A stretch of DNA of 64,000 nucleotides, taken from Xanthomonas sp. F10 (lineage in GTDB: Bacteria > Pseudomonadota > Gammaproteobacteria > Xanthomonadales > Xanthomonadaceae). Numbering within the stretch: the stretch's first letter is position 1; every line of letters starts with the position of its first letter. This document shows, piece after piece, positions 26,742 through 35,905 of this stretch. The stretch is taken from contig NZ_JACHNP010000003.1 of assembly GCF_014206815.1 (NCBI RefSeq), positions 248,001-312,000 on the forward strand, read 5' to 3'. The notes beneath the pieces were generated by a model that searched no databases, was not told the DNA's origin, and was given only the letters and a program-made list of their open reading frames with translations. Both the position numbers and the translations under genes were made by a program.

Positions 26742-28292
26742 CTACAGCGTGTCCAGGCGTTCGCGCAGATGCTGCGCGTGCGCGCGCAAGGCCTGCAGTT
26801 GTGTGGCCGGCAACTTGCCCAGCTGGCGGTAGACCATGTCCAGGCGGCGATTGCGGCCCAAGGTGTCCTGGTGCCGTGCGAAGAAGTCCCAGTACAGCGC
26901 GTTGTACGGACACGCCCGCGAACCGGCCTTCTGCTTGCGGTCGTAGCGGCAGCCCTGGCAGTAGTCGCTCATGCGGTCGATGTAGGCGGCGCTGCTGACG
27001 TAGGGCTTGGTCGCGAGCAGGCCGCCGTCGGCGAACTGGCTCATGCCCACGGTATTGGGCAGTTCGACCCATTCGAAGGCGTCGATGTAGACGCCCAGAT
27101 ACCAGCGATGTACCGCGGCCGGATCCAGGCCGGCCAGCAGGGCGAAGTTGCCGATGACCATCAGCCGCTGGATGTGGTGGGCGTACGCATCCTGCAGGGA
27201 CTGGCCGATGGCGTGGTGCAGGCAGCGCATGTGCGTGTCGCCGGTCCAGAACCAGGCCGGCAGCGGCGTGTCGTGGCCGAGCGCATTGCGCGCTTCATAG
27301 CCGGGCATGTGCGCCCAGTAGATGCCGCGCACGTACTCGCGCCAGCCCAGGATCTGCCGCACGAAGCCCTCCACCGCCGCCAGCGGCGCCGCCCCGGCGG
27401 CATAGGCGGCCAGCGCGCGCTGCACCAGTTCCTGCGGCCGCAGCATCTTGGTGTTCAGGGCGAAGGAGAGCTGCGAATGGAACAGGCGAGGACTGCGCGT
27501 GCTCATCGCATCTTCGTAACGGCCGAAATGTGGCAGGCCGTCGGCGATGAACCGGTCGAGGCACGCCAGCGCCTCGGCGCGGTTCAACGGCCAGCGCAGC
27601 GCGTCTGCCTGCGGCTGGCCGAAACTGTCCACGCCAGCGACCTGGATGCTGGCCCACAGCGCGCGGTGATCGTGGGTCGGGCGCGTATCCGCCGGCGGCG
27701 GTGGATCGCCATGCCAGGGCTGGCGATTGTCGTGGTCGTAGTTCCACTGCCCACCCTCGGGCGTGCCGTCCGCCGCCAGCAGGATGCGGTGGCGCTTGCG
27801 CATGTACCGGTAGAAGTGCTCCATCAACCATTGCCGGCGCCCGCGGAAAAACTCCGCCAGTTCGCCGCGGCGGGTGTAGAAGTGCGCACTGTCCACCGCT
27901 TCGGTGGCGAAGGCCTGCGCCGCGCCCCACTGCCGCAGTTGCTGGTCCAGGCGCCATTCGTCCGGATCCTGGTACTGCAGGCACTGCGCACCGTAGTGCG
28001 CCATCAGCGCAGCGAGATTGGCGGGGATGGACTGGCGGTTGCTCGCGTCGTCGATCGCCACGTAGCGCACGCGATGGCCGGTGCTGCGCAGATGCCGGGC
28101 AAAGTCGCGCATCGCGGCGAACACCGCCAGGATCTTCTGCGCATGGTGCAGGACGTAGTCCGTCTCCTGCCGCACTTCCATGAGCACATACACCACGCCG
28201 GGATCGCACACGTCGAACCAGGCGTGCTCGGGATCGAGCTGGTCGCCGAGCACCAGGCGCAGGGTGTGGGCAGTGGGCGGCACCGGGCTCAT
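26742..28292 (-). CDS. Iron-sulfur cryptochrome/photolyase (FeS-BCP, prokaryotic (6-4) photolyase type)
   Basis: A 516-residue flavoprotein. The N-terminal Rossmann part starts LRLVLGDQLDPEHAWF, as in the deoxyribodipyrimidine photolyase-related group, and the FAD domain includes GWREYVRGIYW, FADGGLLATKPYVSSAAYI and TVGMSQFADGG. Four Cys that fit the 4Fe-4S cluster are seen: MRCLHH, YCQGCRYD and RACPYNALYWDF. Characterised members repair (6-4) photoproducts using light or act as photoreceptors. The ATG gives the family N-terminus. The DUF2256 gene upstream is a common companion and probably cotranscribed. Confidence 0.93.
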   Translation of the reverse strand: MSPVPPTAHTLRLVLGDQLDPEHAWFDVCDPGVVYVLMEVRQETDYVLHHAQKILAVFAAMRDFARHLRSTGHRVRYVAIDDASNRQSIPANLAALMAHYGAQCLQYQDPDEWRLDQQLRQWGAAQAFATEAVDSAHFYTRRGELAEFFRGRRQWLMEHFYRYMRKRHRILLAADGTPEGGQWNYDHDNRQPWHGDPPPPADTRPTHDHRALWASIQVAGVDSFGQPQADALRWPLNRAEALACLDRFIADGLPHFGRYEDAMSTRSPRLFHSQLSFALNTKMLRPQELVQRALAAYAAGAAPLAAVEGFVRQILGWREYVRGIYWAHMPGYEARNALGHDTPLPAWFWTGDTHMRCLHHAIGQSLQDAYAHHIQRLMVIGNFALLAGLDPAAVHRWYLGVYIDAFEWVELPNTVGMSQFADGGLLATKPYVSSAAYIDRMSDYCQGCRYDRKQKAGSRACPYNALYWDFFARHQDTLGRNRRLDMVYRQLGKLPATQLQALRAHAQHLRERLDTL

Positions 28293-28341
28293 GCAGGGCG
28301 GCACGCCTGCGCGCATGCGGTGCGCCCGCGCACGGCCCGGC

Positions 28342-28506
28342 TCATGGCGCCCCCGGCGCGCGCACGCGCTTGCGCTCGCCACGGCAGCGGTCGGAGCAGT
28401 ACTTCACCTCGTCCCACACCTTCTCCCACTTCTTGCGCCAGCGGAACGGCCGGCCGCAGTGCAGACAGGGCTTTTCCGGCAGATCCTGTTTCTTGCGCAT
28501 GCGCAT
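28342..28506 (-). CDS. DUF2256 small zinc-ribbon-like protein
   Basis: A 54-residue basic protein with two Cys pairs, CLHCGRPFRWRKKW and YCSDRCRGERKR, a Cys4 metal-binding layout. DUF2256 proteins are typically found next to FeS cryptochrome/photolyase genes, as here (49-base gap). It may help photolyase maturation or DNA binding, but no function is established that I can cite. A second in-frame Met lies two codons downstream. Confidence 0.88.
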   Translation of the reverse strand: MRMRKKQDLPEKPCLHCGRPFRWRKKWEKVWDEVKYCSDRCRGERKRVRAPGAP

Positions 28507-28532
28507 CCGCGGCTCGCCAGGTGCGCCGCCGC

Positions 28533-28895
28533 TTACGGCTGCGGCGGCCACTCGCGGAACACCACGCAGACCGTGGTGGGGTCCAGCATCGCGAACTCGC
28601 GCGCACCCCACGGCTTGAGCGCGACGGTACGGCAATTCGGATGCAGCCACTGCGGCGCACGTACGGACAACTCGGCATGGATCGTGTCGATGCTGTCGGT
28701 TTCGATGCCCAGTTCCGGCCGGTCCTTGGCCGCCCATTCGGCGTTCTCCACCAGATAGGCCTTGGCGCCGTCGCGCGCGATCACCGCCATCGTGGCGTCC
28801 TGGTACAGCACCTGGAAGCCCAGGCCATCGACGAAGAAGGCCAGCCCGTCCTGCATGCGCGCGTAGAAGATCTTGGGGATGAGGTTCTTGAACAT
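28533..28895 (-). CDS. VOC (glyoxalase/bleomycin resistance) family protein
   Basis: A 120-residue single-domain protein with two beta-alpha-beta-beta-beta modules: IPKIFYARMQDGLAFFVDGL then GFQVLYQDATMAVIARDG, and HPNCRTVALKPWGAREFAML then DPTTVCVVFREW. Family members are metal-dependent dioxygenases, isomerases or drug-binding proteins; the activity cannot be read. The start lies 29 bases after a TACACT -10-like box on the minus strand (28925-28930). It is the first gene of the row that continues with DUF2256 and the photolyase. Confidence 0.85.
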   Translation of the reverse strand: MFKNLIPKIFYARMQDGLAFFVDGLGFQVLYQDATMAVIARDGAKAYLVENAEWAAKDRPELGIETDSIDTIHAELSVRAPQWLHPNCRTVALKPWGAREFAMLDPTTVCVVFREWPPQP

Positions 28896-28951
28896 GAGGC
28901 GACCCTGCGTGCGTGGCTGGGGCGAGTGTACTGGCCCGCCCGAGACGCGGC

Positions 28952-29074
28952 ATGAGCGCGGAAGACGGCCTGTCCTTCTGCGCGCACACCAGCGCGGGAC
29001 TGCGCTGCCTCGGCACCGTCATCGCCCGCCTGACCAGCATGTTCGGCACGATCGAGGTGGCGGAATTGGAGTGA
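28952..29074 (+). CDS. Very small hypothetical ORF (doubtful)
   Basis: A 40-codon ATG-started frame ([16 protein letters not shown]... ending VAELE) in the spacer between the divergent VOC and ttcA genes. No ribosome-binding site of note and no recognised family. It could be chance or a decayed fragment. Confidence 0.15.
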   Translation: MSAEDGLSFCAHTSAGLRCLGTVIARLTSMFGTIEVAELE

Positions 29075-29116
29075 CCCGCAACGTCGCCCGCGCAGCGCCG
29101 TGCCAGCCGCGCCAAC

Positions 29117-29122
29117 TACACT
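29117..29122 (+). promoter_or_regulatory. -10 element placed for a leaderless ttcA transcript
   Basis: TACACT ends 7 bases before the ttcA ATG. Confidence 0.45.
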
Positions 29123-29129
29123 ACCGCCG

Positions 29130-30005
29130 ATGACCTCGCCCCTGCCCCTGCCGCCGCTGCAACCGCTCGCCGATCCCGCACCGCCTGCCGCTCGCAACGC
29201 CGCGGTGCTGGGCAGGCGCCTGTGCCGGCAGGTCGGCCAGGCCATCGCCGATTTCGGCATGATCGGCGCCGGCGACAAGGTGATGGTGTGCCTGTCCGGC
29301 GGCAAGGACAGCTACACCCTGCTGGACATCCTGCTGCAGCTGCAGCGCAAGGCGCCGGTGCCGTTCGAGCTGGTGGCGGTGAACCTGGACCAGAAGCAGC
29401 CGGGGTTTCCCGCCGACGTGCTGCCGACCTACCTGCGCCAGCGCGGCGTGCCCTGGCATGTGATCGAGCAGGACACCTATTCGGTGGTCACCCGGGTGGT
29501 GCCCGAGGGCAAGACCCTGTGTTCGCTGTGCTCGCGGCTGCGCCGTGGCGCGCTGTACCGCTACGCCGCCGAGCACGGCTTCACCAAGATCGCGCTGGGC
29601 CACCACCGCGACGACATCGTCGCCACGTTCTTCATGAACCTGTTCTTCCACGCCAAGCTGGCGGCGATGGCGCCGGTGCTGCGCAGCGACGATGGCCGCC
29701 ACGTGGTGATCCGGCCACTGGCCTATGTGCGCGAGGACGACATCGCCGCCTACGCGCAGGCGCAGGCCTTCCCGCTGATCCCCTGCACGCTGTGCGGCAG
29801 CCAGGAGACGCTGCAGCGCCGCCAGGTCGGGCAGCTGCTGCAGCAGTGGGACCGCGAGCATCCGGGGCGGGTGGAGCAGATCGCCCGCGCGCTGGGCAAC
29901 GTGCATCCGGCGCAACTGGCCGACCGCGCGCTGTTCGACTTCGCCGCGCTCGGCGGCGCGGCGATCGCCCCGGCTGGCGCCTGGGCGGACGACGCGCCGG
30001 GCTGA
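29130..30005 (+). CDS. ttcA: tRNA 2-thiocytidine(32) biosynthesis protein
   Basis: A 291-residue cytoplasmic enzyme that thiolates cytidine 32 in certain tRNAs, using ATP and an iron-sulfur cluster. The PP-loop [18 protein letters not shown] and the [13 protein letters not shown] CxxC motif, plus [18 protein letters not shown] and [14 protein letters not shown], are the TtcA signatures. Upstream in-frame starts exist, but the chosen ATG follows a -10-like box by 7 bases, fitting a leaderless transcript and the usual protein length. Confidence 0.95.
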   Translation: MTSPLPLPPLQPLADPAPPAARNAAVLGRRLCRQVGQAIADFGMIGAGDKVMVCLSGGKDSYTLLDILLQLQRKAPVPFELVAVNLDQKQPGFPADVLPTYLRQRGVPWHVIEQDTYSVVTRVVPEGKTLCSLCSRLRRGALYRYAAEHGFTKIALGHHRDDIVATFFMNLFFHAKLAAMAPVLRSDDGRHVVIRPLAYVREDDIAAYAQAQAFPLIPCTLCGSQETLQRRQVGQLLQQWDREHPGRVEQIARALGNVHPAQLADRALFDFAALGGAAIAPAGAWADDAPG

Positions 30006-30117
30006 GCCTGCTCGCTGAACCGCCCGATGCGGTACCCGGGCGGACACGATGCGACAATGGCCGCCGCTCCCCGGCGCACGCCGCCGGACCGTTCCGTTTC
30101 CTTCCGCTGGATGCTCG

Positions 30118-31023
30118 ATGTTCTTTCGCAATCTGACCCTGTTCCGCTTCCCCACCACGCTCGATTTTTCCGAGGTCGAAACGCTCCTGCCGGAGGTCCT
30201 GCTCAAGTCGGTCGGCCCGCTGGAAATGAGCTCGCGCGGCTTCATCTCCCCGTTCGGCCGCGACGAGCAGGAGGCGCTGTCGCACCGCATCGCCGACTTC
30301 CTGTGGCTGACCGTCGGCGGCGAGGACAAGATCCTGCCCGGCTCGGTGGTCAACGACCTGCTGGCGCGCAAGGTCGCCGAGATCGAGGAGAAGGAAGGCC
30401 GGCGCCCCGGCGGCCGCGCACGCAAGCGGCTCAAGGACGACCTGATCCATGAATTGTTGCCGCGCGCCTTCGTCAAGTCCTCGCGCACCGATGCCATGCT
30501 CGACCTGCAGCACGGCTACGTCGCGGTGGACACCTCCAGCCGCAAGACCGGCGAGAACGTGATGTCGGAGATCCGCGGCCTGCTCGGCAGCTTCCCGGCG
30601 CTGCCGCTGAACGCCGAGGTGGCGCCGCGCTCGATCCTCACCGGCTGGATCGCCGGCGAGCCGCTGCCCGAAGGCCTGAGCCTGGGCGAAGAGTGCGAGA
30701 TGAAGGACCCGATCGAAGGCGGCGCGGTGGTCAAGTGCCAGCACCAGGAACTGCGCTGCGACGAGATCGACAAGCACCTGGAAGCCGGCAAGCAGGTGAC
30801 CAAGCTGGCGCTGGTGCTCGACGACCACGTGTCCTTCGTGCTCGGCGACGACCTGGTGATCCGCAAGCTGAAGTTCCTCGACGGCGCGCTGGACCAGCTC
30901 GAGCATGCCGACCAGGACGGCGTGCGCGCGGAACTGGACGCGCGCTTCGCGCTGATGAGCGCCGAGGTGCGGCGCCTGTTCCTGCTGCTGGAAGACGCGC
31001 TGAAGCTGAGCAAGGCCGACTGA
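30118..31023 (+). CDS. rdgC: Recombination-associated protein RdgC
   Basis: A 301-residue nucleoid-associated DNA-binding protein that forms a ring around DNA and limits RecA filament formation in E. coli. The start MFFRNLTLFRF, the MSSRGFISPFGRDEQEALSH segment, ARKVAEIEEKEGR with GRARKRLKDDL, and the ARFALMSAEVRRLF end are all family-typical. Full length. It lies 112 bases after ttcA on the same strand. Confidence 0.95.
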   Translation: MFFRNLTLFRFPTTLDFSEVETLLPEVLLKSVGPLEMSSRGFISPFGRDEQEALSHRIADFLWLTVGGEDKILPGSVVNDLLARKVAEIEEKEGRRPGGRARKRLKDDLIHELLPRAFVKSSRTDAMLDLQHGYVAVDTSSRKTGENVMSEIRGLLGSFPALPLNAEVAPRSILTGWIAGEPLPEGLSLGEECEMKDPIEGGAVVKCQHQELRCDEIDKHLEAGKQVTKLALVLDDHVSFVLGDDLVIRKLKFLDGALDQLEHADQDGVRAELDARFALMSAEVRRLFLLLEDALKLSKAD

Positions 31024-31078
31024 TGCCGCCGCGGAGGCGGCCGCACGCGGCTGTCACCGTGCGCGCCCGCGCCGGCGG

Positions 31079-31084
31079 TATGCT
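31079..31084 (+). promoter_or_regulatory. -10 element placed for a leaderless YgjP-like gene transcript
   Basis: TATGCT ends 6 bases before the chosen ATG. Confidence 0.4.
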
Positions 31085-31090
31085 GTGCCC

Positions 31091-31882
31091 ATGCCCGATC
31101 TGCTCCGTCGCCTGATCGCGCCGCCCCCGGCGGCCGTCGAACGCGACCTCGTCCGCTTCCGGTTGGACGAGCGCGAAGTCGAGGTGCTGCGCGTGCGCGA
31201 CCCGCGCGCGCGGCGCATCAAGCTCAGCGTGGACGAACGCGGCGCACGGCTGACCCTGCCGCTGCGCGCCAGCCTGATCGCCGGCGAGCGCTTCCTGCTG
31301 GAGAACCGGCAATGGCTGGCGCAGCAGCTCTCGCGCTATGTCGCCGCCGAAACGCTGACGCCACTGCGGCCCGGCGAAGCCGGCGAACTGCCGCTGCGCG
31401 GGCAGTCGCTGCCGGTGGCCTGGCACGACGCCCGCTACGCGCGCATCGAGGTCGCCGACGGCGTGGCCCACCTGCACCTGCCGCCGCGCGGCGGCGATGC
31501 GGCGCTGCGCCGCGCGCTGCGCGATTTCTACGAGGCCCAGGCCCGCGCCGACGTCGGCCGCTGGCTGCCGCAGTATCTGCCGTCGCTGCCGCGTGCCCCG
31601 CGCGCGGTGCGCTACAAGGTCATGTCCTCGCAGTGGGGCTCGCTGGCGCCCGACGGCAGCATGGCCCTGGACCTGGCACTGGTACTGGGGCGGCCCTCGG
31701 CGTTCGAGTACGTGCTGGTGCACGAGCTCTGCCACCTGATCCAGGCCAATCACTCGCCGGCGTTCTGGCACGAGGTGGAAGCACGCTTCCCGGACTGGCG
31801 CGCCGAGCGCACCTGGTTCCACCAGCACGGCCGCCAGCTCAAGGCGCATCTGCGCTGGCTGCTGCGGCCGGAGCGGGACTGA
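31091..31882 (+). CDS. YgjP-like (DUF45/M48-type) metallopeptidase
   Basis: A 263-residue protein. The zinc motif VLVHELCHLIQANHS (HExxH) and the preceding SSQWGSLAPDGSMALDLAL define the YgjP/DUF45 family; the N-terminal VLRVRDPRARRIKLSVDERG is also typical. Members are predicted cytoplasmic zinc metallopeptidases, with roles poorly known. A GTG two codons upstream is an alternative, but the ATG fits the -10-like TATGCT that would start a leaderless mRNA. Confidence 0.88.
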   Translation: MPDLLRRLIAPPPAAVERDLVRFRLDEREVEVLRVRDPRARRIKLSVDERGARLTLPLRASLIAGERFLLENRQWLAQQLSRYVAAETLTPLRPGEAGELPLRGQSLPVAWHDARYARIEVADGVAHLHLPPRGGDAALRRALRDFYEAQARADVGRWLPQYLPSLPRAPRAVRYKVMSSQWGSLAPDGSMALDLALVLGRPSAFEYVLVHELCHLIQANHSPAFWHEVEARFPDWRAERTWFHQHGRQLKAHLRWLLRPERD

Positions 31883-31914
31883 AGCGCGCATCCGCGAACG
31901 GTGGGAAACGCGCC

Positions 31915-31981
31915 GTAGGAGCGGCTTCAGCCGCGACGGGCGTCACCGGGGAAGCCTATCGCGGCTGAAGCCACTCCTACA
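31915..31981. repeat. Interspersed long inverted repeat (family A), full copy
   Basis: Two 21-base arms, each built around GGAGCGGCTTCAGCC and its reverse complement, separated by about 25 bases, with one mismatch. The same unit recurs at 44455-44521, as halves at 54184-54206 and 54288-54310, and inside glyS. Such REP-like hairpins are common in Xanthomonas intergenic DNA. Confidence 0.85.
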
Positions 31982-32613
31982 AAACAAGCTGCACACGACA
32001 GACCTGGCCGAGCACGTTCTTCGAAGCGTCCGGAAGACCTCGGGGCGGTGGTACACCCGGACTGCGGCTGAACGCCGAACATCGCGGTGCGCGCGGCGTC
32101 AGCGGCGAGGTGCGGTTGGGTAGCGCATCGGGCAAGCATGCTGCGCTGCGGCACGAGATGGCGCGAGCGGGGATGCGAACAAGGGGGATAAAGACGGTGG
32201 GTGGCCGCGCCGATGCGCTCGCATCGCGGTGTGTTGGCCCAGCGCTGCGGAAGCAGAACTCCATGCAGCGCCCGGTAGGCCCCCCTCTCCTCCCGCCTAC
32301 CGCAAATCAGGCGCGTCCTCCGGCGCCAGCGAGGCGGTACGGTCCGTGCGGCGCTACGCCGGCATGTCAGGACGCCGGGATCGAGCCGCGAACACAGGAC
32401 GTATCGCGTCTACGCCTGTTGACGGCAGGCATGGGCGCAACTTAAGCGAAAATTTTTCTACACACAAGCTTCACTTTGAGTGTGTAGGGCGCACCCCTAC
32501 AACGCTGTCCGCAGGCCCCTGACGCCGCGGATGTGGCGTTGCCGATGGAAGACACGCTGGTCGCCGCGCACGCTGCGCACGCGATGCCCGATCCTGCCGC
32601 CAAGGCCTGCGCA
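31982..32613. other. Gene-poor spacer before the second chemoreceptor
   Basis: No frame shows a recognisable protein on either strand. The only structure seen is the inverted repeat near its right end and the adjacent A/T-rich AAAATTTTT word. It may be decayed DNA left by a lost gene. Confidence 0.4.
32458..32487. terminator. Inverted repeat downstream of the second chemoreceptor gene (terminator-like)
   Basis: CTACACAC and GTGTGTAG are 8-bp arms around a 14-base loop, flanked by AAAATTTTT. It lies about 125 bases after the chemoreceptor stop on the minus strand and could end that transcript, though the T-tract is interrupted by A residues. Confidence 0.4.
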
Positions 32614-34809
32614 TCAGGCGCTGCGCGCGTAGTCGAAGCCGGCTGGCGCAGGCTGGATCGCCAGCACCGGCGATTCTTCCTCCGCAGGCAGGACCGACGG
32701 TGCCGCACCGGCCAGGCGGAACACCGCCACCGCCTCGCTCAGGCTGCCGGCCTGCCGCTCCAACGCGCGCGAGGCCGCAGTGGCCTGCTCCACCAGCGCC
32801 AGGTTCTGCTGGGTGCTGTGGTCCATCTGCGCCATCGCCTGGCCGACCTCGTCGATGCCGGCGGCCTGCTCCTGCGACGCGGCCGCGATCCCGGTCATGA
32901 GCGCATTGACCTCGCTCACCGATGCCAGCACGCGGCCCATGGTGCGGCCGGCATCGTGCACCTGTGCCGAGGCCACCGCGACCTGGTTCACCGACGCCTC
33001 GATCAGGCGCTTGATCTCCTTGGCCGCATCGGCCGAGCGCTGCGCCAGCGCGCGCACCTCGCTGGCGACCACGGCGAAGCCGCGGCCTTGTTCGCCGGCG
33101 CGTGCGGCCTCCACCGCGGCATTGAGCGCCAGGATGTTGGTCTGGAAGGCGATGCCGTCGATCACCCCGATGATCTCGCCGATCTTGCGCGAGGCCACTT
33201 CCACGCCCTGCATCGCACCGACCGCCGCGTCGATCGAAGCCCCTCCCTGGCCCGCCACGGTCGTCGCCGCGTCGGCCAGTTCGTTGGCGTGGTGCGCATG
33301 CGTGGCGTTCTGGCGGACGGTGGCGGTCAGGCGCGCTGCCGCCCGGGCGGTGCGCTCCAGCGTGCCGGCCTGTTCGGCGCTGCGCTGCGACAGGTCCTGG
33401 TGACCGCCGGCAATGGCGCCGGCCTCGGCGTCGATCGCCGCGGCGGCGTGCTGGATGCCGGCCACGATCGCGGCCAGTTGGTCGGCGCTGGCATTGGCGT
33501 CGTCGCGCATGTCGGCGAACACGCCGCGGAAGTCGCCGTGCATGCGCACGCCGAGATCGCCGCTGGCGATGGCGCGCAGCAACCCGGACAACTGGCCCAG
33601 GTTGCCGTCCACCGTCGCCATCAACTGGTTGAGGCTCTCGAGCATGATGCGGAAATCGTGCCGGTGCGCGCCCAGGTCGGCGCGTGCGCTGAAGTCGCCA
33701 GCCGCGGCGGCCTCGGCCAGGTGCCAGATATCGCGGCTGAGCGTCCCCAGGTTGGCCTTGATCGCATCCATCGCCTCGGAGATCGCGGCCTGCTCGCCGG
33801 GCAGGCGCGGCATGTCCTCGCTGAGATCGCCGATGGCGTAGCGCCGCATCAGCGCCACCGTCGACTGCGCGGTGCCGACGTGCAGGTCGACCAGCGCATT
33901 GGCGTCGCGCAGCAATTGTCCGTAGTCGCCGGGAAACGCCGCCGCCTCGCCGCGCCAGGCGATGGCGCCGTCCGCATGCTGTTGCGCCATCCGCCGCTGC
34001 TCGGCCAGCACCGCCCGCAGCTGCGTCTGCATGGTCTGCATGCTGCGCAGCAGATCGGCGGCTTCGTCGTGGCCCTGCGCCGGCACCACCGCATCGAGCT
34101 GGCCGGCGGCGATGGCCGCGGCCACCCGGGTGCCGTCGCGCAAGGGCCGCACCAGGCTCTGGGTGATGCACCAGCCCAGCCAGGCGCTGACCGCCAGCAA
34201 CAGGCCGCCGCCGAGCAGCAGCATCCAGCGCGCGCGGGTCATGGTGGCCACCGCCTGCGCGTACGAACCGTCGCTGAGCGTGCGCAGGTGCGCGGCGTTG
34301 CGCTGGATCGCCTGCTGCCACTGCGCCAGCAGCGGCTGCAGGGTGTACAGGTGCAGGGTCTGCGCATCCAGGTTCTGGTTGTCGGCGGCCAGGGCCAGCA
34401 CCTGCGACTGGAACGGCTGCACCTGCGCGTAGGCCTTGTCGATCGCCGCGCGCAGCTGTGCGGCGGTGCGGTCGGCCGGGTCCAGGCGCAGCGCGAACAG
34501 GGTGCGCCGTGCCTGCGCGTAGTCGCGCTGGGCTGCGCCGATGGCACGCACCACCGCCTGCTTCTCGTCCGGGTTGGTCAGGATGACGTCGTTGAGCAGG
34601 CCGATCTCCAGCCGCGCCTGCGCGGCGACCATGGCGTTGGACAGGCGGATCTTCTCCATCTTGTCCAGGGCGATGTCGTCGAGCTGATGCCGCGCCAGCG
34701 CCATCGACGCCAGGCTGGCCACGATCAGGGCGCCGCAGATCAACAGCAGGGCAGCGAAGGCGAAGGTCAGGCGTGGGCCGACCCGGTAGCGGCGAAGGAA
34801 GCGGATCAT
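32614..34809 (-). CDS. Methyl-accepting chemotaxis protein, poly-HAMP type (second of two)
   Basis: A 731-residue chemoreceptor paralogous to the one at 22-24 kb. TM1 [20 protein letters not shown], a periplasmic four-helix-type domain, TM2 [23 protein letters not shown] regions ([33 protein letters not shown]) and the signalling tip [20 protein letters not shown] with [18 protein letters not shown]. The cytoplasmic [20 protein letters not shown] block is shared with the first receptor ([20 protein letters not shown]), while the sensor domains differ. No C-terminal pentapeptide. The start [11 protein letters not shown] gives the usual short basic N-terminus but lacks a clear ribosome-binding site. 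Confidence 0.93.
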   Translation of the reverse strand: MIRFLRRYRVGPRLTFAFAALLLICGALIVASLASMALARHQLDDIALDKMEKIRLSNAMVAAQARLEIGLLNDVILTNPDEKQAVVRAIGAAQRDYAQARRTLFALRLDPADRTAAQLRAAIDKAYAQVQPFQSQVLALAADNQNLDAQTLHLYTLQPLLAQWQQAIQRNAAHLRTLSDGSYAQAVATMTRARWMLLLGGGLLLAVSAWLGWCITQSLVRPLRDGTRVAAAIAAGQLDAVVPAQGHDEAADLLRSMQTMQTQLRAVLAEQRRMAQQHADGAIAWRGEAAAFPGDYGQLLRDANALVDLHVGTAQSTVALMRRYAIGDLSEDMPRLPGEQAAISEAMDAIKANLGTLSRDIWHLAEAAAAGDFSARADLGAHRHDFRIMLESLNQLMATVDGNLGQLSGLLRAIASGDLGVRMHGDFRGVFADMRDDANASADQLAAIVAGIQHAAAAIDAEAGAIAGGHQDLSQRSAEQAGTLERTARAAARLTATVRQNATHAHHANELADAATTVAGQGGASIDAAVGAMQGVEVASRKIGEIIGVIDGIAFQTNILALNAAVEAARAGEQGRGFAVVASEVRALAQRSADAAKEIKRLIEASVNQVAVASAQVHDAGRTMGRVLASVSEVNALMTGIAAASQEQAAGIDEVGQAMAQMDHSTQQNLALVEQATAASRALERQAGSLSEAVAVFRLAGAAPSVLPAEEESPVLAIQPAPAGFDYARSA

Positions 34810-35030
34810 CGGAGGCGCGGCGCAGGGCGAAAGGTGCGCGTACGCTGTGCGCGGAAGTTTTCCGAAACGCGACGGCTCGGCGACAACATGCCGAACTGTG
34901 ACGCCGGAAAGCGCACGACCGCGGCGGGCTGCACAGCGCCGGTGATCGGTCTGTCGCAGTGTGCGTGCGCGATGCTCTGCGGTACGATGGCGCACCGAGC
35001 GGGACTGCGGCGCGACGACCGCGTCGCGCG

Positions 35031-35066
35031 CCGCCGCGGCCGCCTCAGCCGCCGCGGCCGCCTCAG
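35031..35066. repeat. Tandem duplication of an 18-bp unit across the hydrolase stop codon
   Basis: CCGCCGCGGCCGCCTCAG occurs twice head to tail without a gap. The second copy contains the stop codon of the alpha/beta hydrolase (minus strand), so the first copy is the duplicated, non-coding one. Confidence 0.75.
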
Positions 35067-35905
35067 AGGAACTCGCGCAGCACCGCGGCCACCGCCGCCG
35101 GTTGTTCCATGTGCAGGTGGTGGGTGCCGGGCAAGGTGTGCACGCGGCCGTCGCGCAGGCACGCGGCGCGCTGCAGGCGCAGCGGCTCGGGCAGCATGTC
35201 CTGCGCCGGGTCGGCGAACACCACCGCGGTCGGGCATTCGATGCCGGCCAGCAGCGCCTGCATCTGCGGCTCGGTCGCGCGGATCGCCGTCGGCAGGGTC
35301 AGGCGGCGGTCGCTGCGCCACACGTAGCCCCCATCCACCGCGCGCACGCCGCGCTCCACCAGCAGCCGCGCTGCCGGTTCGCTGAGCTGGTTGGCCAGCA
35401 TCCGCGCCCGTACCGGCGCGGCCAGGTCGGGGAACACGCGCAACGGCGTGGCGGTGGCGCGGCGGGTGCTGGCCACGCTATGGCGCAGCCGGGCCACTGC
35501 CCCCGCCTCGCTCTCGGCCAGGCCGCCCAGCATTTCGATCGCCACCAGCTTCTCGATGCGCTCCGGCGCCGCGGCGGCCAGCAGGCTGGCGATGGCCGCC
35601 CCCATCGAATGGCCGATCAGCACGAAGCGCTCCCAGCCCAGCGCGTCGGCCGCATCCAGCACCGGATGCAGGGCGCTGGCCAGCAGGTACTCGCAGCCCT
35701 CCGGCAACGCGCTGCTGTGGCCGTGGCCGGGCAGGTCCAGCATCACCAGGTCCAGCTGCGGCAGGTGCCGGCTGAGCGGCACGAAGCTGGCGGCGTTGTC
35801 GAGCCAGCCGTGCAAGGCCAGCGCCTTCGGCCCCGCCGGGTCGCCGCTGCGCAACCCGGCCAGCGCGCCCACCCGCGAGGGGCAGGCGAAGGGACGCACG
35901 CTCAT
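35063..35905 (-). CDS. Alpha/beta hydrolase
   Basis: A 280-residue serine hydrolase. [15 protein letters not shown] is the oxyanion-hole region, [13 protein letters not shown] precedes the nucleophile elbow [17 protein letters not shown] (GxSxG), and the C-terminal [15 protein letters not shown] carries the His. Natural substrate unknown (esterase, epoxide hydrolase or similar). The ATG overlaps the hemH stop (ATGA), so the two are cotranslated. Single-domain length fits the family. Confidence 0.9.
   Translation of the reverse strand: MSVRPFACPSRVGALAGLRSGDPAGPKALALHGWLDNAASFVPLSRHLPQLDLVMLDLPGHGHSSALPEGCEYLLASALHPVLDAADALGWERFVLIGHSMGAAIASLLAAAAPERIEKLVAIEMLGGLAESEAGAVARLRHSVASTRRATATPLRVFPDLAAPVRARMLANQLSEPAARLLVERGVRAVDGGYVWRSDRRLTLPTAIRATEPQMQALLAGIECPTAVVFADPAQDMLPEPLRLQRAACLRDGRVHTLPGTHHLHMEQPAAVAAVLREFL

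Noticed and set aside
31977-32445. Several short frames in the spacer before the second chemoreceptor
   Set aside because: None has a recognisable motif, signal peptide or credible start.
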